A stretch of 64,000 nt of DNA from Haloimpatiens lingqiaonensis (GCF_044502415.1 NZ_CP172402.1), one strand, 5' to 3'. Positions 7,466 through 16,641 are shown, numbered from the stretch's first letter. The notes: generated from the letters alone by a model not told the origin. Numbers and translations are program-made.

Positions 7466-8689
7466 ATGAAACAAGATGGTAGCCAGCTCATAAGTATAGG
7501 GGATTTTGCCAAAAAAGCGGGAACAACCCTAAGAACTTTAAGATACTACGATAATATAGGACTTTTAAAGCCTTCTAAGTATAATCAAAAGGGTCAAAGG
7601 TTTTATGATAAACATGATTTTGCTAAACTTCAAAAGATATTGACTTTAAAATTTATAGGGTTTTCCTTAGATGAGATAAAGAAAATATCTGTTTTTGATG
7701 TAAATGAAGAGGACTTTAAAAAATCTTTAGAGATACAAAAGGAAATAGTAGATAGAAAAATTCAACATACCAAGATGGTAATGAGAGCTATAGATGATAC
7801 ATTAGAAATGTTAAACAAAAATGAAGAAATAAACTGGGAAAACTTTGCTAATATAATAAATGTATTGAATATGGATAATAAATTATTAGCACAATACCAA
7901 AATGCATCAAATTTGAGAGCAAGAATAAGAATACATGATGAACTTAGTGCAAATAAATATGGATGGATGAGATGGTATTTTGATAGACTATTAAATATAT
8001 CTAACATACCTAAAAATTTAAAAATACTTGAACTTGGGTGTGGAGATGCTAGTTTATGGTTTAAAAATATGGATAGAATACCTAAAGAGTGGGATATAAC
8101 TCTTACTGATTTTTCAAAGGGAATGCTTTATGATGCTAAAATGAACTTAAAGGAAAAAGCCAGTAGATTTAAGTTTAAAATAGTTGATGTGCAAGATATA
8201 CCTTTTGAGAATGAAACTTTCCATGTGGTTATAGCTAACCATATGCTTTATCATGTAGATGATATAGATAGAGCTCTTAGTGAAATTCATAGGGTATTGA
8301 ATAAGAATGGGTACTTTTATGCATCTACTGTGGGTAAAAATCACATGGTAGAAATGAGAAATTTAATGTTCCAATTTGGATCAAAGGATATAAACTCAAA
8401 AAGTTGGGATAATACATCCAAGTTTCAATTAGAAAATGGTAAAGATGTAATGGAAAAGTGGTTTAAGGATATTAACATAGAAAGATATGAAGATAGCTTA
8501 AATATAACTAAAGCAGAACCACTTATAGATTATATATTTTCTATGCCAGGCAATGTAAGAGAACAGTTTGATGAGGATAAGATACAAGAACTTAGAGAAT
8601 TTTTAAATAAAAAAATTAAAGAGGAAAACGGTATTCATATTTCCAAGGATACGGGTTTGTTTACAGCGAGAAAACAAGAATTTTATTAA
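7466..8689 (+). CDS. MerR family regulator fused to a SAM-dependent methyltransferase
   Basis: 407 residues from ATG 7466 (ribosome site AGAGGTGG; GTG 7457 lies inside that site). Residues about 8-75 are a MerR winged helix (GDFAKKAGTTLRTLRYYDNI, then GLLKPSKYN and FKFIGFSL-type segment), followed by a coiled-coil dimer helix to about 125. Residues about 175-300 are a class I methyltransferase: motif I LELGCGDASLW, then DFSKGML, a motif at VDVQDIPFENETF, and HMLYHVDDI. The usual ligand-binding C-terminal domain of MerR proteins is thus replaced by, or is, an enzyme domain. The protein may sense SAM or a methyl-acceptor compound. The target gene(s) other than itself are unknown. Confidence 0.9.
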   Translation: MKQDGSQLISIGDFAKKAGTTLRTLRYYDNIGLLKPSKYNQKGQRFYDKHDFAKLQKILTLKFIGFSLDEIKKISVFDVNEEDFKKSLEIQKEIVDRKIQHTKMVMRAIDDTLEMLNKNEEINWENFANIINVLNMDNKLLAQYQNASNLRARIRIHDELSANKYGWMRWYFDRLLNISNIPKNLKILELGCGDASLWFKNMDRIPKEWDITLTDFSKGMLYDAKMNLKEKASRFKFKIVDVQDIPFENETFHVVIANHMLYHVDDIDRALSEIHRVLNKNGYFYASTVGKNHMVEMRNLMFQFGSKDINSKSWDNTSKFQLENGKDVMEKWFKDINIERYEDSLNITKAEPLIDYIFSMPGNVREQFDEDKIQELREFLNKKIKEENGIHISKDTGLFTARKQEFY

Positions 8690-8769
8690 AAAAGATAACT
8701 AGATAATTATATATTAGATTTTAAAGTATTGATTTATTAAAAATACCAATGAAGGAAGGAAGAAAGAAT

Positions 8770-9939
8770 ATGAAAAATATACCTTTTTCACCACCGGATA
8801 TAACACAAAGAGAAATAGATTTAGTAGTAGAGGTTTTAAAATCAGGTTGGATAACTACAGGACCTAAAACAGCAGAGTTTGAAGAAAAACTTCAAGAGTT
8901 TTGTCAGTGTGATAATGCAGTAACTCTTTCTAGTGCTACAGCTGGTATGGAGCTTATACTAAAGAGCTTTGACATAAAAGAAGGAGATGAAGTTATTACT
9001 ACAGCATATACTTATACGGCTACTGCTAGTGTTATACTTCATAGAGGTGCAAAGCCAGTTTTTGTAGATGTTAAACCAGAAAGTTTTTTAATTGATGAAG
9101 AAAAATTAGCTAAAGCTATAACACCAAAAACTAAGGCTATAATAACTGTAGATGTGGCAGGAGTACCTATAGATTACCATAGAATAAGAGAAATACTTAA
9201 GGAAAAAGGAAGAGAAGATATTATATTTATATCTGATTCAGCTCACTCTTTAGGTGGAAAATATAAGGGCAAAAGAGTTGGAAGTCAAGCAGATTTTCAC
9301 GTATTCTCTTTTCATGCAGTAAAGAATTTAACTACCGTAGAAGGTGGAGCTATTACATTTAATAATAAATCTGGAAGAGAGGATTTGAAAAAGGAATTTA
9401 AGACAAACTCTCTTCATGGCCAAACTAAAGATGCTTTATCAAAGATGAAGGCTGGAGCATGGAAGTATGACATAGTAACTGATGGATTTAAGTGTAATAT
9501 GACAGATTTAAATGCAGCAATAGGCTTAGGTCAGCTAGAAAGATATGAAAAAATGCTTCAAATAAGAGAGCAAATATTTGATACATATATTGAAAATTTA
9601 AAAGATAAGAAGTGGGCTGAAGTGCCATTTAAGAAAGATGATATATGTGAAACATCATACCACTTGTTTTTACTGAGATTAAAAGGATTTACAGAAGAAA
9701 TGAGAAACAATGTAATTATTGATATGGCAGAAAAGGGCATAGCTACTAATGTTCATTATATGCCATTGCCACTTTTAAGTCTTTACAAAAATTTAGGATA
9801 TAAAATGGAAGACTATCCAAATGCATATAATCAATATGTGAATGAAATATCTTTACCAGTGTATTCTACATTGGATTTAGAAGATGCTAAATACTTGGTA
9901 GAGGAATTAATAAAGAGTGTTGAAAAGTTTATAAAATAG
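8770..9939 (+). CDS. DegT/DnrJ/EryC1/StrS family PLP-dependent sugar aminotransferase
   Basis: 389 residues. ATG 8770 follows AAGGAAGGAAG; an upstream ATG at 8749 would overlap that site. The fold is type I aminotransferase of the sugar-modifying group: the N-terminal SGWITTGPKTAEFEEKL, the SSATAGMEL phosphate-binding region, DSAHSLGGKYKG (Asp contacting the PLP ring nitrogen), and FSFHAVKNLTTVEGG with the Schiff-base Lys. It resembles ArnB/PseC enzymes that aminate 4-keto nucleotide sugars. The next two genes encode a second such aminotransferase and a UDP-sugar dehydrogenase, so all three likely build an amino sugar for a surface glycan. Exact substrate is unknown. Confidence 0.9.
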   Translation: MKNIPFSPPDITQREIDLVVEVLKSGWITTGPKTAEFEEKLQEFCQCDNAVTLSSATAGMELILKSFDIKEGDEVITTAYTYTATASVILHRGAKPVFVDVKPESFLIDEEKLAKAITPKTKAIITVDVAGVPIDYHRIREILKEKGREDIIFISDSAHSLGGKYKGKRVGSQADFHVFSFHAVKNLTTVEGGAITFNNKSGREDLKKEFKTNSLHGQTKDALSKMKAGAWKYDIVTDGFKCNMTDLNAAIGLGQLERYEKMLQIREQIFDTYIENLKDKKWAEVPFKKDDICETSYHLFLLRLKGFTEEMRNNVIIDMAEKGIATNVHYMPLPLLSLYKNLGYKMEDYPNAYNQYVNEISLPVYSTLDLEDAKYLVEELIKSVEKFIK

Positions 9940-10010
9940 ATAATAAGTAGTTTAGTTTAAAAGTAATTAAGGGAATATGAATTATCAGTTAAAAAGGGAG
10001 GCAATTTTAA

Positions 10011-11132
10011 ATGAAAGTTAATTTTTATACTTCAAAAAGAGAATATGAAGAAAAGAAAGCAGAATTTGATGCTGCTATTAAAAATGTAATAGAAAGAGGA
10101 ATATCTACTTTAGGACCAGAAGTTAAGGAGTTTGAAAAGGCTATAGAAGAGTTTACAGGAGCTAAGCATGCTATAGGAGTGGCATCAGGTACAGATGCAT
10201 TGGTTATAGCATCAGATATATTAGGATTTAAAGATGGAAAGGAAGTTATAACTTCACCTTTCACATTTTTAGCATCTACTTCTTGTATAGCTAAGCATAA
10301 AGCAAAACCAGTTTTTGTAGACATAGATGAAGAAACTTTTGATATAGATATAAATAAAATTGAAGAAAAAATAAATGAAAATACTGCAGGAATACTTCCA
10401 ATCCATTTATTTTCACAAATGGCTGATATGGATAAGATAATGGAAATAGCAAATAAATATAATATAAGGGTTTTAGAAGATGCAGCAGAAGCTTTTGGTA
10501 TGAGATGGAAAGGAAATGGAGAAACTTATAGACACTCAGGAACTATAGGTGATATGGGGATATTTTCATTCTTCCCAACTAAAACATTAGGTGGCTATGG
10601 TGACGGAGGAATGATAGTTACTAATAATGATGAACTTGCAGAAATGGCAAGAAAGCTAAGAGTTCATGGAGCTTCTAAAAAATATCACTATGACTATATT
10701 GGATATAATTCAAGATTAGATACAATTCAAGCAGCTGTATTAGGCGTTAAGTTAAAATATATGAATGAAGCTATAAAGAAAAGAGAAGAAATAGCTAAAT
10801 TGTACATGGAAAGACTAGGACAGTGTGAATATATAAATATTCCTAAAATAAAGGGAGCTCAACAAGGGGTTTACTATGTATTTAATATATTAGCAGAGAG
10901 AAGAGACGAACTTGCAGCATACTTAAAGGAAAATGAAATAGGATACAGCATATACTATCCAGTACCACTACATCTTCAAGAATGTTTCAGCTACTTAGGA
11001 TATAAGAAAGGCGATTTCCCAGTAGCAGAGAGAACTTGCGAAAAGATATTAGCACTTCCTATTTATCCAGAGATAACTAGAGAAGAAGTAGAATTTGTTT
11101 GTGATACAATATTGAATTTCTATAAAAAATAG
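10011..11132 (+). CDS. DegT/DnrJ/EryC1/StrS aminotransferase, WbpE-like
   Basis: 373 residues from ATG 10011 (site AAAGGGAGG). Key parts: SGTDALVIASDIL (PLP phosphate loop), LEDAAEAFGM (Asp), FSFFPTKTLGGYGDGG (Schiff-base Lys), and the C-terminal YSIYYPVPLHLQECF typical of enzymes acting on UDP-linked 3-keto sugars such as WbpE. WbpE makes UDP-GlcNAc(3NH2)A from the 3-oxo uronate in Pseudomonas. A UDP-sugar 6-dehydrogenase follows, which would supply the uronate, but no WbpB-type 3-dehydrogenase is present here, so the pathway is incomplete in this window. It differs clearly from the preceding aminotransferase and is not a recent duplicate. Confidence 0.9.
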   Translation: MKVNFYTSKREYEEKKAEFDAAIKNVIERGISTLGPEVKEFEKAIEEFTGAKHAIGVASGTDALVIASDILGFKDGKEVITSPFTFLASTSCIAKHKAKPVFVDIDEETFDIDINKIEEKINENTAGILPIHLFSQMADMDKIMEIANKYNIRVLEDAAEAFGMRWKGNGETYRHSGTIGDMGIFSFFPTKTLGGYGDGGMIVTNNDELAEMARKLRVHGASKKYHYDYIGYNSRLDTIQAAVLGVKLKYMNEAIKKREEIAKLYMERLGQCEYINIPKIKGAQQGVYYVFNILAERRDELAAYLKENEIGYSIYYPVPLHLQECFSYLGYKKGDFPVAERTCEKILALPIYPEITREEVEFVCDTILNFYKK

Positions 11133-11254
11133 TTTGAAAGCTATGTATTAATTTTAGTGTTAATAATTCTATATAAGGTATTTACTTGAAAAGACTAGGT
11201 TAGTATAATAAAATAGTGTTGTTAAATTTTTATCAAAAGAGAGGGAGAATTAGA

Positions 11255-12571
11255 ATGAATCCATTAGCAGAAAAGTTAATAGAAAAAATTAGCAATAAAA
11301 CAGCTACAGTAGGTGTAGTTGGACTTGGTTATGTAGGACTTCCACTAGCAGTAGAAAAAGCTAAAGCTGGATATAATGTAATAGGATTTGATGTTCAAGA
11401 TCAAAAGGTAGAGCTTGTAAATAAAGGACATAACTATATAGGAGATATAATAGATGAGGAATTAGCTGACTTAGTTAAATCTGGAAAACTTAAAGCTACA
11501 ACAGATTTTTCTTTTGTAAAAGAAGTGGATTGTGTTGCTATAGCAGTTCCAACACCATTAGATAAATTTAAGCAACCAGATGTATCTTATGTAGAAAGTT
11601 CTACAAGAGATATAGCAAAATATCTTCATAGAGGAATGCTTGTAGTACTTGAAAGCACTACATATCCAGGAACTACTGAAGAAATAGTTAAACCAATATT
11701 AGAACAATCAGGATTGAAATGTGGAGAAGATTTCTTCCTAGCATTCTCACCAGAGAGAGTTGACCCAGGTAATAAATTATTTAAAACTAAAAACACTCCA
11801 AAGGTAGTAGGTGGATGCACAGAAGAATGTACAAAAGTAGCAGCTACTTTGTATAGAAGTGTATTAGAAGGAGAAGTATTTGAAGTATCATCTCCAGCTG
11901 TAGCAGAAATGGAGAAAATACTAGAAAATACATTTAGACATATAAACATAGGACTTGCAAATGAAATGGCAATATTATGCAAGAAAATGGGCATTGATAT
12001 ATGGGAAGTAATAGAAGCAGCTAAGACTAAGCCTTATGGATTTATGGCATTTTACCCAGGTCCAGGACTAGGTGGACACTGCATACCACTAGATCCATTC
12101 TACTTAACATATAAAGCTAGAGAGTATGACTATCATACAAGACTTATAGAAACAGCAGGAGAAATAAACGACTTTATGCCAGAATTTGTAGTAGACAATG
12201 CTATGAGATTATTAAATGGCCATAAGAAAGCATTAAATGGTGCAAAGGTACTTTTAATGGGAGTAGCTTATAAGAAGGACATAGATGACATGAGAGAATC
12301 TCCAGCATTAAAAGTAATAGAGCATTTAGAGAAAAATGGTGCAGATGTTATATACAATGACCCATATGTTCCAAACTTTAAACATGCAGGAAAAGAATAT
12401 ACTTCAGTAAATTGGGAAGAGGCTATAAAAACTGCTGATATAGTTTTAATAACTACAGATCATACTGATTATGATTATGAAAGAATAGTTGAAGAAGCAG
12501 CACTTCTTTACGATACAAGAAATGCAACTAAAGAAGTTAAAAACAATAGAGAAAAAATACACAAACTTTAA
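11255..12571 (+). CDS. Nucleotide sugar 6-dehydrogenase (UDP-GlcNAc/ManNAc dehydrogenase, WbpA/TviB type)
   Basis: 438 residues from ATG 11255, which follows GAGGGAG (11241-11247); a GTG at 11216 lacks such a site. The N-terminal NAD-binding fold is VGVVGLGYVGLPLAVEKA, then VPTPLDKFKQPDVSYV and ESTTYPGTT. The catalytic Cys is in PGPGLGGHCIPLDPFYL, and the C-terminal UDP-binding domain has LLMGVAYKKDIDDMRESPAL. The family oxidises the C6 hydroxyl of UDP-GlcNAc or UDP-ManNAc to a uronic acid with two NAD+. It closes a three-gene cluster with two sugar aminotransferases. A hairpin and a terminator follow. Confidence 0.93.
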   Translation: MNPLAEKLIEKISNKTATVGVVGLGYVGLPLAVEKAKAGYNVIGFDVQDQKVELVNKGHNYIGDIIDEELADLVKSGKLKATTDFSFVKEVDCVAIAVPTPLDKFKQPDVSYVESSTRDIAKYLHRGMLVVLESTTYPGTTEEIVKPILEQSGLKCGEDFFLAFSPERVDPGNKLFKTKNTPKVVGGCTEECTKVAATLYRSVLEGEVFEVSSPAVAEMEKILENTFRHINIGLANEMAILCKKMGIDIWEVIEAAKTKPYGFMAFYPGPGLGGHCIPLDPFYLTYKAREYDYHTRLIETAGEINDFMPEFVVDNAMRLLNGHKKALNGAKVLLMGVAYKKDIDDMRESPALKVIEHLEKNGADVIYNDPYVPNFKHAGKEYTSVNWEEAIKTADIVLITTDHTDYDYERIVEEAALLYDTRNATKEVKNNREKIHKL

Positions 12572-12697
12572 TCTAATTGTGCGAAATTCCCTTGTGATTA
12601 GGAAGGATTAAAGTAAGCTACCACTTCAACAAAGTAAGTAGTGGTTCGCTAATACTATTTAGCTCAAATATATATTTATATACAATAAAAATAGTTA

Positions 12698-12745
12698 ATG
12701 AAAGCTCTATAATAATTTGATTGTTATAGAGCTTTTGTATTTTTT
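12698..12745 (+). terminator. Terminator of the nucleotide-sugar gene cluster
   Basis: AAAGCTCTATAA (12701-12712) pairs with TTATAGAGCTTT (12724-12735), followed by a T-rich tract. Another hairpin with ACCACT/AGTGGT arms lies at 12615-12650. The rest of the 12572-13002 gap is AT-rich spacer with no gene or site I can support. Confidence 0.8.
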
Positions 12746-13002
12746 GCAAAATGGGACAAAATAAATTAAGAGATTTTAGTTAAGAAATTTTAGTTAAAGG
12801 ATTTCATAGGATTAAAAGCTTTGGTTAAAACTAATAGGAGACATGAAATATTTAAAAACTATTATTAATAAAAAATCACAATGAGTTAAGTTGGTTTTGA
12901 AAAATTAGATATTCAAAAAATATTTAAAGAAATGTGCTATAAAATAAAAGGTTAAATAATTAAATAATTAAACAAATAAAGGGTTATTTATAGGTGATAA
13001 TT

Positions 13003-14055
13003 ATGAGAGAAGATACTGTTTATTTAATAGGAGCTGGAATAAATAAATGTATAAAAGGAGAAGATGGAATGAGTCCACCTTTATCCAAAAGTTTTTTCAG
13101 CACCTTATTTAAAAATGATAAATGTGTTAAGGAATATTACATTAATAAATTTTCAGCGGTATTTTGCTATATAGAAAAGTATTGGAGACTGAATCCAGAG
13201 ATCTTAAGTGAAACTCATTTCGATATAGGAGAATGTTTTACACTTTTACAACTGCAAATATTAGAAGCTTTGGACGAGAAAAGATACTTAGATGCCTATG
13301 AATTAATTAAAATAAATTCATTATTTAAGGTTATGTTTATAGAAAATTTATATCCATTTCAAAAGTTTGCTAAAGAATCTTCAGCTATGGTTGCTTTTGC
13401 TAAAAGGATTTGTGAAAATGGAGAGAGCGTTATTACATTTAACTATGATTGTAATTTAGAGAATGCTATTGAATATGCCACGGGAGTTTCTGCTCAAAAT
13501 AGTCAATGTTATGGTGTGTGTTTTGATGAAGTAAAAATGGAGGAAGAATACAATTTTATCAATATAAAAGATAAAGTCAATAATGAAAGCTTAAAGAATT
13601 TTGAAATTTTAAAGCTGCATGGCTCATTAAATTGGGTAAATTATATAGAATTGAAGGACGATAAAAAAATTAGCATAGAGGGTTCTGGTAAGGTTATTTT
13701 AACTAATAAATGCTGGTGGGAGGATAATGAAATTTATACGGATAAGGGTATAATGGATCCATTAATTATTCCACCTGTACTTTATAAAGACTATAGGCAA
13801 AAGCTTATACATAGCATATGGAAAAAAGCTAAGGATAAATTAAAAAGCTGTAAAGAGTTGGTGATAATAGGATATTCTTTTCCTATAACTGATTTTTCTA
13901 TAAAAAAATTATTGCTAGAAAGTTTTCAAGGCAGGGAGCTTGAAAAATTAATATGGGTAAATCCTAATACCACTGCAATAGAGGACGTTAAGAGAATACT
14001 ACACTATAATAAACCAATAATTTTATGTAGCTGCCTTGAAGAACTTGTAACGTAA
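13003..14055 (+). CDS. SIR2-like (sirtuin-fold) protein, possible NADase
   Basis: 350 residues from ATG 13003, seven bases after AGGTG. Sirtuin-fold signatures occur in order: VYLIGAGINKC (NAD-binding GAGIN, near residue 10), ITFNYDCNLENAI (Asn and Asp of the N-x-D type site, about 145), LKLHGSLNW (the catalytic His, about 205), and LVIIGYSFPITDFS (about 290). This is the SIR2_2-like group, used in many bacterial antiphage proteins as an NAD+-depleting effector, rather than a classic deacetylase; no Zn-binding Cys pairs are seen. No partner such as HerA, Thoeris ThsB or a NucS-like gene is adjacent. A 239-bp palindromic element begins five bases after its stop. Confidence 0.8.
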   Translation: MREDTVYLIGAGINKCIKGEDGMSPPLSKSFFSTLFKNDKCVKEYYINKFSAVFCYIEKYWRLNPEILSETHFDIGECFTLLQLQILEALDEKRYLDAYELIKINSLFKVMFIENLYPFQKFAKESSAMVAFAKRICENGESVITFNYDCNLENAIEYATGVSAQNSQCYGVCFDEVKMEEEYNFINIKDKVNNESLKNFEILKLHGSLNWVNYIELKDDKKISIEGSGKVILTNKCWWEDNEIYTDKGIMDPLIIPPVLYKDYRQKLIHSIWKKAKDKLKSCKELVIIGYSFPITDFSIKKLLLESFQGRELEKLIWVNPNTTAIEDVKRILHYNKPIILCSCLEELVT

Positions 14056-14060
14056 TGGCA

Positions 14061-14299
14061 TAGGAAAAATCTGATTTTAAGTCCACAATAAATATATTTT
14101 TTTAGACTGTTCGCAGTACACTAAGAAATTCTAATGTTTTCAAAATTGAATACCCTAAAGCTTTCAAACTCACTCGTTCCTCATTCAAACAATGAAAGCT
14201 TCTTAACGGGTATTCAATTTTGAAAACAAAGAATTTCTAAAGCTAGCTCAATAGTCTAAAAAAATATATTTATTGTTTCCTTAAAATCAGATTTTTCAG
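14061..14299 (+). repeat. Palindromic element 1 (239 bp) in the 3' region of the SIR2 gene
   Basis: The ends read TAGG-AAAAA and TTTTT-CAG. Nested perfect arms: 16 bp (14065-14080 with 14281-14296), a 4x4 internal loop, 24 bp (14085-14108 with 14253-14276), 9 bp (14124-14132 with 14230-14238), 21 bp (14135-14155 with 14208-14228), and a 52-base core (14156-14207) with its own 8-bp stem. Element 2 at 15.0-15.2 kb has the same stem lengths and an 88 percent identical core. It may be a structured RNA, a long terminator or a mobile foldback element. Confidence 0.9.
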
Positions 14300-15001
14300 G
14301 TCATGCATATATCGTTATGGAGAGAGGACGGTTTACTAAAGGATGATTTTCCGCCACTTTGCTATGGAAAATCTTTGATTTATAAATAGCAAAGGGCTCA
14401 TAATATTTTTTAGGCGTAGCCTTTCGAAAAGTTATATGATACTTATCAAAATAAAATAATAACTAAAATTCAATTCAGTTTGCCGTAAGGCAGTTGTTTG
14501 TATAAATCTTAGTTTGTAGGGGAGAAAAGGTGAAAAATAAGTAAGAGGTAAAAAGTAAGAAGTAAGAGTTAAGAATAAAACTCAAAGAGTTTTTTATAAT
14601 TAATTTGTGAAAAGTAAAAAGTATCAGCAAAGCTTAATTTTCTCAAGAGCTCTTGCTTAAAGGGCTGGTAAACCCGCATAACGATAGGGCGCAAAATAGC
14701 TACACTTTCACCTACACTCAGCGGGCTTACGCCCAAAACACTTTTTAAGTGCTAAACGTTTGACTTTTTACCTAGTAGTTCTTACTTTTTCACTATTACT
14801 TATCTACAAGTTCCTATTCACCCAACAATTAAAAATATATATTCTTATATATAAATACTAATCATATCTACGTATTTAGACTGGCTGCCGCCAATAAAAA
14901 AATTTTTAAGCCCCTAAAAAGAAAAACTACAACTACTCCATTTACTTAAATAATTATAGCTTGTTTTACTAATACATTTATTTAATTAAAGTATTCTGTA
15001 A
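14300..15001. other. Repeat-rich non-coding spacer between the two palindromic elements
   Basis: No gene with codon-like structure is seen. It holds the motif GATTTTCCGCCACTTTGC with TATGGAAAA (14345-14371), again found near 18.3 kb. It also has a purine-rich GTAAGAAGTAAGAG tract at 14541-14575 and a reverse-oriented partner GTAGTTCTTACTTTTTCAC near 14785, plus G+C-richer segments with GGTAAACCCGC and GCGGGCTTACGCC (14668-14736) that can pair. Confidence 0.6.
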
Positions 15002-15241
15002 CTGAAAAAGCTGCATTTAATGGAGTGATAAAATTGAAATTTTCGACTATTGAATTAGCTTTAGAACTTCTTTGTTTTGAAATTTAAAGCTCCGTTAAGA
15101 AGCCTTCATTGTTTGAGTGAGGTACGAGCAAGTTTGAAGGCTTTAGGGGATTTAAATTTCAAAACATTTAGAAGTTCTTAGCGTACTGTTCACAGTCGAA
15201 AATTTCAATTTTATCACGGAATTAAATGCAGCTTTTTCCTA
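15002..15241 (-). repeat. Palindromic element 2 (240 bp) in the 3' region of the methyltransferase gene
   Basis: Same plan as element 1 in reverse orientation: 16-bp arms (15005-15020 with 15222-15237), a 4x4 internal loop, 24-bp arms (15025-15048 with 15194-15217), 9-bp arms (15063-15071 with 15170-15178), 21-base arms (15073-15093 with 15146-15166, one mismatch), and core 15094-15145. Read on the minus strand the ends are again TAGG-AAAAA and TTTTT-CAG. It starts 28 bases past the stop codon of the leftward gene, so both elements sit in sense orientation after a gene. Confidence 0.9.
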
Positions 15242-15269
15242 GGGCACTTACTTAACAATATATATTTAC

Positions 15270-16490
15270 TTATTCCCATTGGCTAAGAAATTTATAAAGT
15301 GCAGGGTATACATTTAAATCAGCCATTAATTTTAAATACTCATCCATGGCTTTAGGATTTTCCTCTTTTGTTTTTATAGCTCTTATCATCAAATTTTTAG
15401 GAGTTTCCAGAGGTGATATGTATTCTACTATAGAAACATCATAGCCTTTGGCTTCCAGCATGGTGCCTCTCATGCCGTCGGTTAATATGTCTGCCATTCT
15501 AGCTTTTAAAACTCCATATTTAGTTATGTTTTTAAAAGGCTCATAGGAATATTGATTTAAAAGCTCCCTGTGACAGCAAGGTACAGCTATTATTACATCC
15601 GAATTTACCCTAATGCCTAAAGCTAATGCCATGTCTGTAGCGGTGTCACAAGCATGAAGAGATAGTACTACATTTATTTTTTTATCTGGTACATAGTCTT
15701 TTATATCAATAGCATGGAATTCCATATTTCTATAGCCTAAATTATCAGCCATTTTTTTAGAAGATTCTATTACATTTTTAGAATAATCAAGGCCTATGAA
15801 ATGGCATTTGAATTTTTTTACTTCAGTTAAATAATAATTTAATACAAAGGATAAATAAGATTTACCGCAGCCACAATCCAGTATAGTAATACCTTTTTTA
15901 TTATTTTTATCTAGTTTATCAAATATATTATCTAAAAGTTCAACATAGTGATCTATTTGATTGTATTTTCTTATTTTGTCATTTTTAATTTTTCCGTCTT
16001 TTGTCATTATATTTATTTCTTTTAATAGGCTGTCTGCTTTTCCAACTTTTATATAATAATCCCTATTTAAAAGTGTTGAGGTGCCTTCGAAACCATGATG
16101 CTCTAAGCAGGCTTCTTTTTTAGAAGTCTTAGATTTAGCATCTGCTTCTTTAGAAGATTCCTTAACTTCTATATTTTTCATGGTTACATTTTTATTGTCA
16201 GCAGATATAAGTATATTTGTGCCTCTTTCACTATATATAAATTCTAAAGTTTCATAGCTTTCAGCATCTATACATATGTTTTGCAAAATTTCATTTAAAC
16301 TTTCAAGTTTTGTTATTCCGTTAAAATTATATTGAATTTTATTGTCTTTATAAATTCCTAGGCCCTTAAATTCTTTTAAACCGGTTTTGAATTTTGTATT
16401 TATTTCTTTAAATATAGAAGAATTTTCTTCAAATCTACTTTCTAATCCCATGAAGAAAAGTTTTAATTTATTTATACTTGATTTATTCAT
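15270..16490 (-). CDS. SAM-dependent methyltransferase, Methyltransf_32-like
   Basis: 406 residues, reading left from ATG 16488-16490, which follows AAAGGGATGAT; an ATG six codons earlier lies before that site. The C-terminal half is a class I methyltransferase: TILDCGCGKSYLSF (motif I), FIGLDYSKNVIE, SLHACDTATDMALALG and AVPCCHRE. The last two motifs are typical of the Methyltransf_32/METTL25-TrmO13-like group, some of which act on tRNA or rRNA. The N-terminal about 160 residues are Lys-rich with no recognised domain. The substrate is unknown. Confidence 0.85.
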   Translation of the reverse strand: MNKSSINKLKLFFMGLESRFEENSSIFKEINTKFKTGLKEFKGLGIYKDNKIQYNFNGITKLESLNEILQNICIDAESYETLEFIYSERGTNILISADNKNVTMKNIEVKESSKEADAKSKTSKKEACLEHHGFEGTSTLLNRDYYIKVGKADSLLKEINIMTKDGKIKNDKIRKYNQIDHYVELLDNIFDKLDKNNKKGITILDCGCGKSYLSFVLNYYLTEVKKFKCHFIGLDYSKNVIESSKKMADNLGYRNMEFHAIDIKDYVPDKKINVVLSLHACDTATDMALALGIRVNSDVIIAVPCCHRELLNQYSYEPFKNITKYGVLKARMADILTDGMRGTMLEAKGYDVSIVEYISPLETPKNLMIRAIKTKEENPKAMDEYLKLMADLNVYPALYKFLSQWE

Positions 16491-16641
16491 TATATCATCC
16501 CTTTTCATATAATATATGCAAATGCAATTATATCAAAGCTATCTATTATAATTCAACATTTACCATGATTTTATTTATATAAATAAAGAAAAGTGTTATG
16601 ATATATATGTAAAATTCTAGCTTTTGTAGGTGGGGGTTAAA

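Noticed and set aside
11626..11994. Leftward frame inside the nucleotide-sugar dehydrogenase gene
   Set aside because: Antisense shadow of a conserved enzyme; no start site and biased composition.
14300..15001. Remnants of a transposase between the two palindromic elements
   Set aside because: All frames are closed and nothing resembling a transposase motif was seen.
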